Source of the DNA: Petrimonas sulfuriphila
Lineage (GTDB): Bacteria > Bacteroidota > Bacteroidia > Bacteroidales > Dysgonomonadaceae
Assembly (NCBI GenBank): GCA_038561985.1
Contig: CP073276.1
Location: 2,418,001 to 2,482,000, forward strand
Reading direction: 5' to 3'
DNA: 64,000 bases
Shown here: positions 17,848 through 25,808 of the stretch, piece by piece
Layout: each line of letters starts with the position of its first letter
How positions within the stretch are numbered: the first letter of the stretch is position 1
Made by a program: the position numbers and the translations under genes
The notes under the pieces: model-generated
What the model was told of the DNA's origin: nothing
Database searches by the model: none
The model's input: only the letters and a program-made list of their open reading frames with translations

Positions 17848-18036
17848 ATTACAATTTCATTTCCCAGCCGTTTTGATATTTCCTGCTCCAGAGTTTATCA
17901 GCTGTTCGGTTGTTAATGATATGTCCGTTCACAGGATTGGTCCTGAATGTAGTTTTTGTACGCTGGGCGATATTACCTAAATGGGCCAGGGCTGTGCTGA
18001 TACATCCCACATTGATATCGGCATCTACCGTTTTCT
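17848..18036 (-). pseudogene. C-terminal fragment of a Gfo/Idh/MocA-type oxidoreductase
   Basis: The minus strand reads DADINVGCISTALAHLGNIA, QRTKTTFRTNPVNGHIINNR, TADKLWSRKYQNGWEMKL and a stop. It matches the end of Gfo/Idh/MocA proteins (CxxxLxNIAxRxxRxxxWDP...LxxRxYRxxW). About 60 codons remain; nothing upstream belongs to the same gene. Confidence 0.6.
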
Positions 18037-18068
18037 ATTTGCGTCCGATTATCATCAAAAAACGCAAA

Positions 18069-18599
18069 TTACTTTTTCTCTACAAATGTTCTTACGACTC
18101 CTTTATCGGGAGCGAGCATCGTTACGCTGTAGCCTTTCTTTTGCAGCAAATCGATAAGCGGGGTGGGGGGGAACGAGGAGATAAACTCCATACAATCCCC
18201 CTGGCTTAACTCATTGGCGAGAGCGAGAACCTGGTCTTTAGGATGTTCTCCGGCTTCAATAATCGGGCGGACATCCAACCTGTGCGTAACGACTTTTTGA
18301 GGAGCTTTTTCCGAAAATGGGATTCGGATATCTTCACTGCCGGGACAGAAACTATCTCCAAGCGGCAGTTGCCCTGCTTTCTCTCGGAGCGCATTAATCA
18401 TCTCCACTATACTCACACCTCCCACTTTTGCCGCTTGCTGCAATGAGGTTACCTTTGCTACCGTTTTTCGCAATACTGGATTCTTTAATGCAGCAAAAGC
18501 AGGAGAGAAATGGCCTAAAAGCTCTTCTAGTTGCGGAAATTCATTCAATAAATCGGCAACTTTGGTGTCGGGAGTGATGTCGGATTTATTTGTGATCAT
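18069..18599 (-). CDS. DUF1858 / DUF2249 domain protein of the nitrosative-stress operon
   Basis: 176 residues. Residues 1-70 form a DUF1858 domain (ITPDTKVADLLNEFPQLEEL, then VTSLQQAAKVGGVSIVEMINALR), the small helical domain also found next to Ric/YtfE-type di-iron proteins. Residues 100-176 are a DUF2249 (TusA-like) domain (RLDVRPIIEAGEHPKDQVLA, LLQKKGYSV). The gene overlaps the end of the hemerythrin/PAS gene 18586-19821 by 14 bases and is the third gene of the cupin-led operon. A role in repairing or sensing NO damage is inferred from context, not proven. Confidence 0.8.
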   Translation of the reverse strand: MITNKSDITPDTKVADLLNEFPQLEELLGHFSPAFAALKNPVLRKTVAKVTSLQQAAKVGGVSIVEMINALREKAGQLPLGDSFCPGSEDIRIPFSEKAPQKVVTHRLDVRPIIEAGEHPKDQVLALANELSQGDCMEFISSFPPTPLIDLLQKKGYSVTMLAPDKGVVRTFVEKK

Positions 18600-19821
18600 A
18601 CGAAAGCAGTCGCTGGTCGCCTTCCAGTTTTCTCATTTGTGTGATGTCCTGTGTTACTTCCACAACACCCAGGTACTCCCCTTCTTTTCCGCGTACAGCC
18701 GAGTATTCGATATAGATGAACCGCCCCATGAAATTCGACATCCAGAAAGCGGCTTTGTTTTCTTTCCCGCTTTTGAAATCGGAAAGTATTTGCTCTACCA
18801 CGTGCACGCTTCCCGGCGGATGACACATCCGTACATCACGTCCGATAATGGAACGGTTTCGCTCGAAAACCCTTTTGGGGCTGTGAGAAAAGAAACGTAC
18901 CTTATCATATTTGTCTACAAATGTGATGTCGATGGGAAGATGTAAGAAAAGGGCTTCCAGCTCGGCGAGATTAAATGCTCCGGAGGAAAGGCGTATAGCA
19001 TCGGCGGTTATGTACTCCTGTTTTTCAGCTTTCGCATCTGACGGTTGCCATTCGTCTTCCGGATCAAAAAGACAGTAACCGAATTCTGGCGTTTCCTGAT
19101 AGACCTTGTACCATTCTTCTTCGGTTAATGTGTCCATAGCCATTGGAAACAAAATTTCCTCTTCTTTCATAATCATTCCGTCCAGCATCTCAACGGCCGG
19201 AGCAAGTACGAGCTGAACAAGGGATTTCATTTCTTCCACCGTTGAAACGGGTGATTCCAGCGCTTCGAAAGAACTTTTCAACAGATTCCTGATCTCGTCG
19301 TGTTTACCCCACATCACTTTGGGTGGGCCCGTGATGAGGTGTTTTTCCAAGAAAGGGAAAAGCAGGTATTCCTTCCGTTTGTAGTGCTTGTCCACATCGG
19401 ATAAGTTATTGAATATTGTACGGAGCTGCAATATGAACCCCGGCAGTTGTTTTTTGCTAAGATCAGTTACGTTATCAAACAGGCCGGCGATTTTAATTAC
19501 TTCTCTTTTTAATGACTGATTTTCTTTTTTGAATGTGTCCACCGGATGCCCTGCTGGAACGGGTTTGGCACCACCCAAATCTATGCTGCCGTCAAGCACA
19601 GCCGTATGTAAATCGCAAAAATCGAGAATTTCTTCCTCGGTAAGTGCGTTGCTATTGATGAGTTCCTGTTCAACTTCCACCACTTCGTTGTATGGGATGT
19701 TGCGGAGCACTTCGATAAGTCTTTGTCGCAGCACTTCGGGGTTTTCTCCTTCGTGTAAACGGAGGAGAAGGTGTCGCAACAGTTCTTTGCGCTGCGACGA
19801 GTTGTTGATTACTTCACTCAT
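18586..19821 (-). CDS. DUF438 - hemerythrin - PAS domain protein
   Basis: 411 residues. DUF438 covers about residues 8-75 (LLLRLHEGENPEVLRQRLIE). A hemerythrin/HHE domain covers roughly 105-230 with iron-ligand candidates in DKHYKRKEYLLFPFLEKH, WGKHDE and MKEEEILFP. A PAS domain fills 285-405 (ITFVDKYDKVRFFSHSPKRV, GRDVRMCHPP, FIYIEYSAVR, GVVEVTQDIT). Such proteins are typical of anaerobes and are linked to NO or oxygen sensing and iron-cluster protection. It is the second gene of a minus-strand operon headed by the cupin gene (4-base gap) with an upstream palindromic operator at 20201-20228. Confidence 0.85.
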   Translation of the reverse strand: MSEVINNSSQRKELLRHLLLRLHEGENPEVLRQRLIEVLRNIPYNEVVEVEQELINSNALTEEEILDFCDLHTAVLDGSIDLGGAKPVPAGHPVDTFKKENQSLKREVIKIAGLFDNVTDLSKKQLPGFILQLRTIFNNLSDVDKHYKRKEYLLFPFLEKHLITGPPKVMWGKHDEIRNLLKSSFEALESPVSTVEEMKSLVQLVLAPAVEMLDGMIMKEEEILFPMAMDTLTEEEWYKVYQETPEFGYCLFDPEDEWQPSDAKAEKQEYITADAIRLSSGAFNLAELEALFLHLPIDITFVDKYDKVRFFSHSPKRVFERNRSIIGRDVRMCHPPGSVHVVEQILSDFKSGKENKAAFWMSNFMGRFIYIEYSAVRGKEGEYLGVVEVTQDITQMRKLEGDQRLLSYDHK

Positions 19822-19825
19822 AAAT

Positions 19826-20149
19826 TTATTGCTTAATCATTGTCAACACCATTTTAAACGGCTCAATAGCATAGAGTGCATGAGAGAACCCGGCAGGCAT
19901 AATGATGCACTCACCTTTTTTCAAATGGTGAGGATTGCCGTCTATGCGGATTTCTGCCTCACCGTCCAGCAGGTATACCATCGCATCATAGGGCGAGGTG
20001 TGTTCCGTCAGTCCCTGGTCTTTATCGAAAGAAAACAACGTGACGTTTCCCGATTGCTTTTTTATAACTTGTTTGCTGATAACGCCTCCGGAGGAATATT
20101 CAATTGAATCTTCCATCGTAAAAATTTTTGCAGGTTCAAAAGTTGCCAT
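19826..20149 (-). CDS. Small cupin-domain protein
   Basis: 107 residues, a single cupin fold: FDKDQGLTEHTSPYDAMVYLLDGEAEIRIDG is the first cupin motif with H and E metal ligands, and LKKGECIIMPAGFSHALYAI the second with its His. Stand-alone cupins of this size commonly bind a metal and are often found in NO-responsive regulons of anaerobes. First gene of the operon: a candidate -7 element at 20178-20185 and the palindrome 20201-20228 lie just upstream. Confidence 0.85.
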   Translation of the reverse strand: MATFEPAKIFTMEDSIEYSSGGVISKQVIKKQSGNVTLFSFDKDQGLTEHTSPYDAMVYLLDGEAEIRIDGNPHHLKKGECIIMPAGFSHALYAIEPFKMVLTMIKQ

Positions 20150-20177
20150 AATTGGTTTTAATTGATGATTGATGCGG

Positions 20178-20228
20178 TAAAGATATTATTTAGATTGAAA
20201 CTAAACTGTAACTCAGGTTACAGTTTAG
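20178..20228 (-). promoter_or_regulatory. Operator and -7 element of the cupin / DUF438 / DUF1858 operon
   Basis: 20201-20212 (CTAAACTGTAAC) and 20217-20228 (GTTACAGTTTAG) are perfect 12-base inverted arms around TCAG. The core TGTAAC-nnnn-GTTACA recurs upstream of hcp. On the minus strand 20178-20185 reads TATCTTTA, one base from the Bacteroidota -7 consensus TAnnTTTG. The centre of the palindrome is 33 bases from the centre of that element, the same as at hcp, a position fitting an activating Crp/Fnr-type regulator. Confidence 0.75.
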
Positions 20229-20266
20229 AATTTTTTCGATATCTTTCACTTTTTGAGTAAATCGGA

Positions 20267-21937
20267 TCATTTGCTCTCCACCGTTTCGAGGAGAAGTTTC
20301 ATGTCTTCGTCCACGCTTGTAATTCCTGAGATACCGAAGTTGTTTACCAGCACATTCACCACGTTGGGTGAAAGGAATGCAGGAAGGGTCGGTCCCAGGT
20401 GAATGTTTTTCACTCCCAAATAGAGCAGGGCGAGCAAAACGATTACCGCTTTCTGTTCGTACCAGGCAATGTTATAAGCGATGGGGAGATCATTCAAATC
20501 GGTTAATCCCAAGGCTTCTTTCAATGCAAGTGCTATTTTTACGAGCGAGTAACTGTCGTTACACTGTCCCGCGTCAAGTACACGGGGAATACCATTGATT
20601 TCACCCAGCGGTAACTTGTTGTAGCGGTATTTGGCGCAACCGGCGGTTAAGATGACTGTATCTCCGGGTAATTTTTGAGCGAACTCGGTATAATAGTTTC
20701 TTCCGTTCATTCTTCCGTCGCATCCTCCCATCACAAAGAATTTACGGATGGCGCCGGACTCCACTGCTTCAATTACTTTATCGGCAAGTGTAATGACCTG
20801 ATTATGTGCAAATCCCCCTACAATCTCACCCGTCTCAATTTCTTTGGGAGCTGCACACTTTTTGGCATGTTCAATCATTGCAGAAAAGTCTTTTGGTTGT
20901 CCCTCCTTTCGGTCCCCGATATGCTTGAATCCTTCGAATCCCGATGCCCCTGTTGTATAGACCCTGTCGATGTAAGTGGATGATTTTCGGGGAGGGACAA
21001 TGCAGTTGGTCGTAAACAGGATAATTCCGTTAAAATTCTCAAAATCTTCGGTTTGATGCCACCATGAACTCCCGTAATTGCCCACGAAGTGGCTGTATTT
21101 CTTAAATGCCGGATAGTAGTTTGCCGGAAGCATTTCACTGTGCGTGTAAACATCTACCCCTGTCCCTTCGGTTTGTTTCAGCAGATCTTCCATATCCTTT
21201 AAGTCGTGTCCGCTGATGAGAATCCCCGGATTGTTACGTACGCCAAGGTTTACTTTTGTGATTTCCGGATTTCCGTAACTCGATGTGTTTGCTCTATCCA
21301 GCAATGCCATTACCTGTACACCGTATTTCCCGGTTTCGAGAACCAGTGCGGTCAACTCGTCAACCGAAAGGGAGTCGTCGGTTGTGGCGACCAGCGCGCG
21401 CTGCATAAAAGCGAAAATTTCGTTTTCCTCGTAACCTAAATTGAAAGCGTGTTCGGCATATGCAGCCATTCCTTTCAGTCCGTAAACGGTGAGTTCGCGA
21501 AGGGAGCGTACATCTTCATCTTTTGTGGTAAGCACACCCACCTCGAACGCTTTTTCTGTTATTTCGACTTCGGTCTCTCCCACCCAGAGAGCACCGTCAA
21601 AGGTAATCCCTTCAATGTCCGTACCCGTATTTGCCAGGCGTTCCCTAGCTGCATTCCGCATTTCGAAAGCCATAAGCAGGCGTGTGGTAAACCGGCTTTT
21701 GTCGAAATTGGCATTTGTAATGGTCATAAACAAACTGTCGGTAATGAATTTGTTGATCTGCGGAATTTCAATTCCATATTTTCTCAACGGAACGGTATAA
21801 TGTGAAATCCCTTTGCATAAGAACAACAACAAATCCTGAAGATTAGCCACCTCCGTAGTTTTTCCACATACTCCCTTAACGGTGCAGCCTTCGTTTTTTG
21901 CTGCTTCCTGACACTGAAAACAAAACATTTTATCCAT
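20267..21937 (-). CDS. hcp: Hydroxylamine reductase / hybrid cluster protein
   Basis: 556 residues. The N-terminal cysteine motif C6-x2-C9-x8-C18-x5-C24 is the pattern of the strict-anaerobe class of Hcp (4Fe-4S cluster), unlike the enterobacterial spacing. Hybrid-cluster ligand regions are recognisable: [45 protein letters not shown]. Family members reduce NO (and hydroxylamine in vitro) and act in nitrosative-stress defence. Transcribed divergently from a Crp/Fnr regulator, with a shared operator in the intergenic region. Confidence 0.95.
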   Translation of the reverse strand: MDKMFCFQCQEAAKNEGCTVKGVCGKTTEVANLQDLLLFLCKGISHYTVPLRKYGIEIPQINKFITDSLFMTITNANFDKSRFTTRLLMAFEMRNAARERLANTGTDIEGITFDGALWVGETEVEITEKAFEVGVLTTKDEDVRSLRELTVYGLKGMAAYAEHAFNLGYEENEIFAFMQRALVATTDDSLSVDELTALVLETGKYGVQVMALLDRANTSSYGNPEITKVNLGVRNNPGILISGHDLKDMEDLLKQTEGTGVDVYTHSEMLPANYYPAFKKYSHFVGNYGSSWWHQTEDFENFNGIILFTTNCIVPPRKSSTYIDRVYTTGASGFEGFKHIGDRKEGQPKDFSAMIEHAKKCAAPKEIETGEIVGGFAHNQVITLADKVIEAVESGAIRKFFVMGGCDGRMNGRNYYTEFAQKLPGDTVILTAGCAKYRYNKLPLGEINGIPRVLDAGQCNDSYSLVKIALALKEALGLTDLNDLPIAYNIAWYEQKAVIVLLALLYLGVKNIHLGPTLPAFLSPNVVNVLVNNFGISGITSVDEDMKLLLETVESK

Positions 21938-21974
21938 ACTACTTTTTTATTTTTATTGTTACTGTTTAGTGACA

Positions 21975-22019
21975 CAAAGGTAGTCCGGAGAATTATGAAC
22001 TTTTGTAACCCAGGTTACA
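21975..22019 (-). promoter_or_regulatory. Operator and -7 element of hcp
   Basis: 22004-22010 (TGTAACC) and 22013-22019 (GGTTACA) are perfect inverted arms around CA, matching the core of the operator at 20201-20228. Minus-strand 21975-21982 reads TACCTTTG, a perfect TAnnTTTG -7 element. Centre-to-centre distance is 33 bases, the same as in the cupin operon. No TTTG -33 box is present at the expected place; the operator sits there instead, which suggests activator-dependent transcription. Confidence 0.8.
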
Positions 22020-22131
22020 CGAGGTTTTTTTAGGTAATTTTAAATGATTTGTTGAATTTTCACGATGTAGGTACAACCCTTTGGAGGAATAACATGCGAG
22101 ACGTAACTGATTCGGTAAATAAACATGTTTC

Positions 22132-22163
22132 TTTGATTATTTGTGTAGATTTAGTTATTTTTG
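22132..22163 (+). promoter_or_regulatory. Promoter of the Crp/Fnr regulator gene
   Basis: TTTG at 22132-22135, 20 bases of spacer, and TATTTTTG at 22156-22163 match the Bacteroidota sigma consensus (TTTG-N19-21-TAnnTTTG). The start codon at 22181 follows closely, which supports the shorter protein start. Confidence 0.6.
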
Positions 22164-22180
22164 CTTTTCAAAAAAAATAC

Positions 22181-22843
22181 ATGTACAACCCTATTCTTGC
22201 TGATTGTCCGCTGTTTTCCGGAATCGACGATAAAACCCTAGAGGATTTTATATCCGGCACAGTATCTGAAATCCTGACTTTTCAGAAGGGCGAACATGTG
22301 GTTAGGCAGGGAGACACCATCACTTTTCTCTATTTATTGACGGAAGGGATTGTGCGTACCGAAATGATTACAGCGGAGGGTAATTTGGTGGAAATTGAAT
22401 TCATTGAGGCCGTTCGTCCATTAGCACCTGCATTTATTTTTTCCGACCAGCACAGGTTTCCTGTGGATGCCATTGCAATGGAAAAGACGGTTGTTTACGT
22501 GATCCCAAAATCTGTTTTCCTCAAAGAAATGATGTTGAATGAAACGCTGCTGAGAAACTTTTTGAGGCTGAATTCCAACATGACGGTTTTTTTGTCGGGG
22601 AAGATTAAAATGCTTTCCATCAAGAGCCTACGTGCGAAGTTGTCCTTGTATATCCTTGAGAACACCTCTCCCGATCAGGACAGTTTTATTTTAAAAAGGA
22701 CTCAGACGCAATTAGCCGAATATTTTGGTGTTCAGCGTCCGTCTCTTGCACGGACCATCGGCGAGATGATCAACGATGGAGTTATTTCTTTATACAAAAA
22801 GGAATTAAAGGTGTTAAACCGGAAAAAGCTGGAGCATTATTAA
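22181..22843 (+). CDS. Crp/Fnr-family transcriptional regulator, probable regulator of hcp
   Basis: 220 residues from the ATG at 22181; longer in-frame starts back to 22049 would lie across the promoter at 22132-22163 and add residues unlike this family. The N-terminal part is a cyclic-nucleotide-binding-like beta barrel (CPLFSGIDDKTLEDF, FQKGEHVVRQGDTITFLYLL). The C-terminal part is a winged helix-turn-helix (KRTQTQLAEYFGVQRPSLAR, TIGEMINDGVISL). No FNR-type cluster cysteines are evident at the N-terminus. Divergent from hcp, it is the obvious candidate to bind the two TGTAAC-type palindromes. Homologues beside hcp in other anaerobes (HcpR type) activate hcp in response to NO. Confidence 0.88.
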   Translation: MYNPILADCPLFSGIDDKTLEDFISGTVSEILTFQKGEHVVRQGDTITFLYLLTEGIVRTEMITAEGNLVEIEFIEAVRPLAPAFIFSDQHRFPVDAIAMEKTVVYVIPKSVFLKEMMLNETLLRNFLRLNSNMTVFLSGKIKMLSIKSLRAKLSLYILENTSPDQDSFILKRTQTQLAEYFGVQRPSLARTIGEMINDGVISLYKKELKVLNRKKLEHY

Positions 22844-22944
22844 AACATTTTTTCCGCATTAAATGGACCTACATTTGAATTTATCCGTTATATTTGTAAA
22901 GTTGAAAGAAAAAAGTTATACTTAAAAAAAATTATCTAAAAGTC

Positions 22945-24267
22945 ATGAGTAATCAATTAACAAGACGAAAATTTTTGAAAACGGCAGCTATCGGTGCCGT
23001 TGGCGTGGCTGTATTCCCACAGTTTGTAACATCTTGTCAGAACAAGAAGGACGGTGGAGTTTCCGATGGGCCTATTCGTTTGGGATTTATTGGATTAGGG
23101 CAGCAAGCCATGTACTTGCTGAACGGATTTATGGGAATGTCGGATGTGGAAGTTGTGGCCGGATGCGACGTATACGGTATCAAGCGGGAACGATTTCTGA
23201 AACGCGTAAACGATCACAATGCCACGCAACAGAAATCTGTAGCCGTAGAGGTGTATGAGAACTATAAGGACTTGATCGCACGCGAGGATATCGATGCGGT
23301 TGTGATTGCTACGCCCGATCACTGGCACGCGTTTATTGCCATAGCAGCATGTAATGCCAAGAAAAACGTTTATCTCGAAAAACCGTTAACATTTACCATC
23401 AAGGAAGGCCAGAAATTGGTGAAAGCAGTAAGAAACAACGGAGTAATTCTTGCTGTTGGCAGCCAACAACGTTCAGACCCCAATTTCCAGCACGCCGTAA
23501 AAATGGTACAAGAAGGAAAAATTGGAAAAATAGAAAAAGTAAATGCTTACGTAGGCGCTCCCCCAACACCGTATGATCTTCCCGAAGAGTCCGTTCCGGC
23601 CGACTTGAACTGGCCACTGTGGTTGGGCCCCTCTGAATTTATACATTATAACTCGCAATTAAACCCGCCCATTTCACTTGATCCCGAGCAAAAAGAACAG
23701 TTCTGGGGAGCATGGCGCTGGTACAAAGAGCTAGGGGGTGGATTCACTACCGACTGGGGTGCCCATATGTTTGATATTGCACAATGGGGATTAGGCATGG
23801 ACAATAGTGGTCCGGTGGAAATTATTCCCGCAGGATATCAAGATACAAAATTTCTCACGTACAAATATGCTGATGGCGCTGTAATGACTGAAGAACCTTT
23901 CGACGAAAAACAAACAAAAGGTGTGAAGTTTTGGGGTGATAAAGGTTGGATTGAAGTATCGAGGGGGCACTACTTAGCTTCGGATGACAGTTTGTTACCT
24001 CCTAAAGTTGAAGAAACAGAAGGTGCATATGAAACGAAAGTCCCGCATTTGGAAAACTTCATCAATGCTGTAAAAACGAAAACCGATCCGGTTGTGCCGG
24101 TTGAAATCGGACATCGCAGTTGTACAGTATGTACGCTCGGAAACATCGCTTACGACATGAAGCGCCCGATAAAATGGGATCCTGCCACAGAAAAATTTGT
24201 AGATGATCCGGAAGCGGATAAAAACAGGTTGTTTAATAAAACCTATACTGAAGGTTATATCCTTTAA
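22945..24267 (+). CDS. Tat-exported Gfo/Idh/MocA-family oxidoreductase (tandem copy 1)
   Basis: 440 residues. The twin-arginine motif TRRKFLKTAAIG is followed by a hydrophobic segment ending in VTSCQ, which could also act as a lipobox. The NAD(P)-binding Rossmann motif is [17 protein letters not shown]; the catalytic-site EKP motif is in [15 protein letters not shown]. The C-terminal GFO_IDH_MocA domain has GGGFTTDWGAHMFDIAQWG, with conserved Asp/His. Family members oxidise, reduce or rearrange sugars, and secreted Tat forms carry tightly bound NAD. A second very similar gene follows (24422-25747). A TATATTTG element at 22889-22896 may be its promoter -7 box. Confidence 0.88.
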   Translation: MSNQLTRRKFLKTAAIGAVGVAVFPQFVTSCQNKKDGGVSDGPIRLGFIGLGQQAMYLLNGFMGMSDVEVVAGCDVYGIKRERFLKRVNDHNATQQKSVAVEVYENYKDLIAREDIDAVVIATPDHWHAFIAIAACNAKKNVYLEKPLTFTIKEGQKLVKAVRNNGVILAVGSQQRSDPNFQHAVKMVQEGKIGKIEKVNAYVGAPPTPYDLPEESVPADLNWPLWLGPSEFIHYNSQLNPPISLDPEQKEQFWGAWRWYKELGGGFTTDWGAHMFDIAQWGLGMDNSGPVEIIPAGYQDTKFLTYKYADGAVMTEEPFDEKQTKGVKFWGDKGWIEVSRGHYLASDDSLLPPKVEETEGAYETKVPHLENFINAVKTKTDPVVPVEIGHRSCTVCTLGNIAYDMKRPIKWDPATEKFVDDPEADKNRLFNKTYTEGYIL

Positions 24268-24285
24268 AAGAAGCAATTTATGGCG

Positions 24286-24320
24286 TGAGGGTGTTCTTTA
24301 AGGAATACCCTCATCATTTT
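24286..24320 (+). terminator. Rho-independent terminator between the two oxidoreductase genes
   Basis: TGAGGGTGTTC (24286-24296) pairs with GAATACCCTCA (24303-24313), one G-T-type mismatch, followed by TCATTTTT. It implies that the second oxidoreductase gene has its own promoter. Confidence 0.7.
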
Positions 24321-24421
24321 TCCTGCTGATCCATGTTTACATACCATTTTGAATAAAATCCAGACAAGTCGAAAGACTGGTGTCGGGTGTTAAATTAACT
24401 TATATTTATTTATCTAAAGTC

Positions 24422-25747
24422 ATGAGTAATCAATTAACAAGGAGAAAATTTATTAAATCAGCAGCCGTTGGAGTGGTTGGTGTAACGGTGCTTCCCCAGT
24501 TTTTGGCTTCCTGCAACTCAAACAAAAAATCGGGAAATGAGAAGATTGACGATGGTATCACTCGTTTAGGGTTCATCGGTTTAGGTCAGCAGGGTATAGG
24601 CCTGTTGGGTGCATTTCTGACTATTTCAGGAGTGGAGGTTGTAGCAGGAAGTGATGTATACGGGATTAAGCGGGAACGTTTTCTAAAACGGTTGAACGAT
24701 CATTATGGATCGCAGCAAAAAACTGTTTCAGTGGATGTTTATGAAAATTACAAAGATCTTCTGGCTCGCGATGATATTGATGCCGTTGTGATTGCCACAC
24801 CCGATCATTGGCACGCTTTTATTGCCATTGATGCTTGTAAAGCAAAGAAACACATTTATCTGGAAAAACCGTTAACATTTACGATAAAAGAGGGTCAGGA
24901 ACTGGTCAAGGCCGTACGCGAAAATAATGTAATTCTTGGTGTAGGCAGCCAGCAACGTTCGGATCCGAATTTTCAACATGCTGTGAAAATGGTTCAGGAA
25001 GGGAAGATCGGGAAAGTTGAGAAAGTGAATGCTTATGTAGGCCCTGGACCACATCCGTATGATCTGCCGGAAGAACCTGTACCTGCCGATTTGAATTGGA
25101 AAATGTGGCTAGGCCCGTTGGAGTATTTTCATTACAATTCCCGGTTGAATCCACCCATCTCGCTTGATCCGGAGCAGAATGAAAGTTATTGGGCTGAATG
25201 GCGTTACAACAAGGGATTAGGCGGAGGATACACTACCGACTGGGGAGCGCACAACTTCGATATCGCTCAATGGGGTATCGGGATGGATAAGAGCGGTCCA
25301 GTTGAAATTATTCCCGCCGGCTACGCGGGCACGGAATTTCTTACGTTCAAATACGATAATGGAGTAGTTGTGACCAACGAGCCGTTTGACGAGGAAAAAA
25401 CATTGGGAATTAAGTTCTGGGGAGATAAAGGCTGGATTGAAGTTTCGAGACAATTCTATCATGCTTCCGATGAAAGTCTGATGCCTCCTAAGGCAGAAAC
25501 TCAGGGAGGAAGATATGAAACGAGAGTTCCACATAATCAGAACTTTATCGATGCCGTAAAGTCAAATATTGATCCCATTGTCCCGGTAGAGATTGGGCAC
25601 AGCACGTGTACTACGTGCAATCTAGGCAATATTGCCATTGAACTGAAACGTCCGGTTAAATGGGATCCGCAAACTCAAACATTTGTAGATGACCCCGAAG
25701 CGACAAAATACCTCACGAAAACATACAGTGAAGGGTTTTCGATCTGA
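24422..25747 (+). CDS. Tat-exported Gfo/Idh/MocA-family oxidoreductase (tandem copy 2)
   Basis: 441 residues from the ATG at 24422, which begins [17 protein letters not shown] exactly like the neighbour; an in-frame ATG at 24380 would add 14 unlikely residues. The signal again combines a twin-arginine motif with a possible lipobox (LASCN). The Rossmann motif [19 protein letters not shown] in [14 protein letters not shown], and [19 protein letters not shown] are all present. It is similar to 22945-24267 along the whole length, with the differences mostly conservative, which indicates tandem duplication followed by divergence. A bidirectional terminator separates it from aspS on the other strand. 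Confidence 0.88.
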   Translation: MSNQLTRRKFIKSAAVGVVGVTVLPQFLASCNSNKKSGNEKIDDGITRLGFIGLGQQGIGLLGAFLTISGVEVVAGSDVYGIKRERFLKRLNDHYGSQQKTVSVDVYENYKDLLARDDIDAVVIATPDHWHAFIAIDACKAKKHIYLEKPLTFTIKEGQELVKAVRENNVILGVGSQQRSDPNFQHAVKMVQEGKIGKVEKVNAYVGPGPHPYDLPEEPVPADLNWKMWLGPLEYFHYNSRLNPPISLDPEQNESYWAEWRYNKGLGGGYTTDWGAHNFDIAQWGIGMDKSGPVEIIPAGYAGTEFLTFKYDNGVVVTNEPFDEEKTLGIKFWGDKGWIEVSRQFYHASDESLMPPKAETQGGRYETRVPHNQNFIDAVKSNIDPIVPVEIGHSTCTTCNLGNIAIELKRPVKWDPQTQTFVDDPEATKYLTKTYSEGFSI

Positions 25748-25751
25748 TATT

Positions 25752-25788
25752 AAAAAAGCTGCCAAAATTTTTTTGGCAGCTTTTTTTA
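25752..25788. terminator. Bidirectional terminator between oxidoreductase and aspS
   Basis: AAAAAAGCTGCCAAAA pairs with TTTTGGCAGCTTTTTT: a perfect stem with A- and T-tracts on both sides, serving the convergent genes 24422-25747 and aspS. Confidence 0.85.
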
Positions 25789-25808
25789 ATATTATTGTTC
25801 GCCAAAAC

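Noticed and set aside
22049-22180. N-terminal extension of the Crp/Fnr regulator
   Set aside because: A good promoter lies inside it, and the added residues do not fit the family.
25622-25808. Extension of the aspS reading frame across the terminator into the oxidoreductase gene
   Set aside because: It arises from a missing A in the run before the natural stop; the added residues are antisense to a clear gene.
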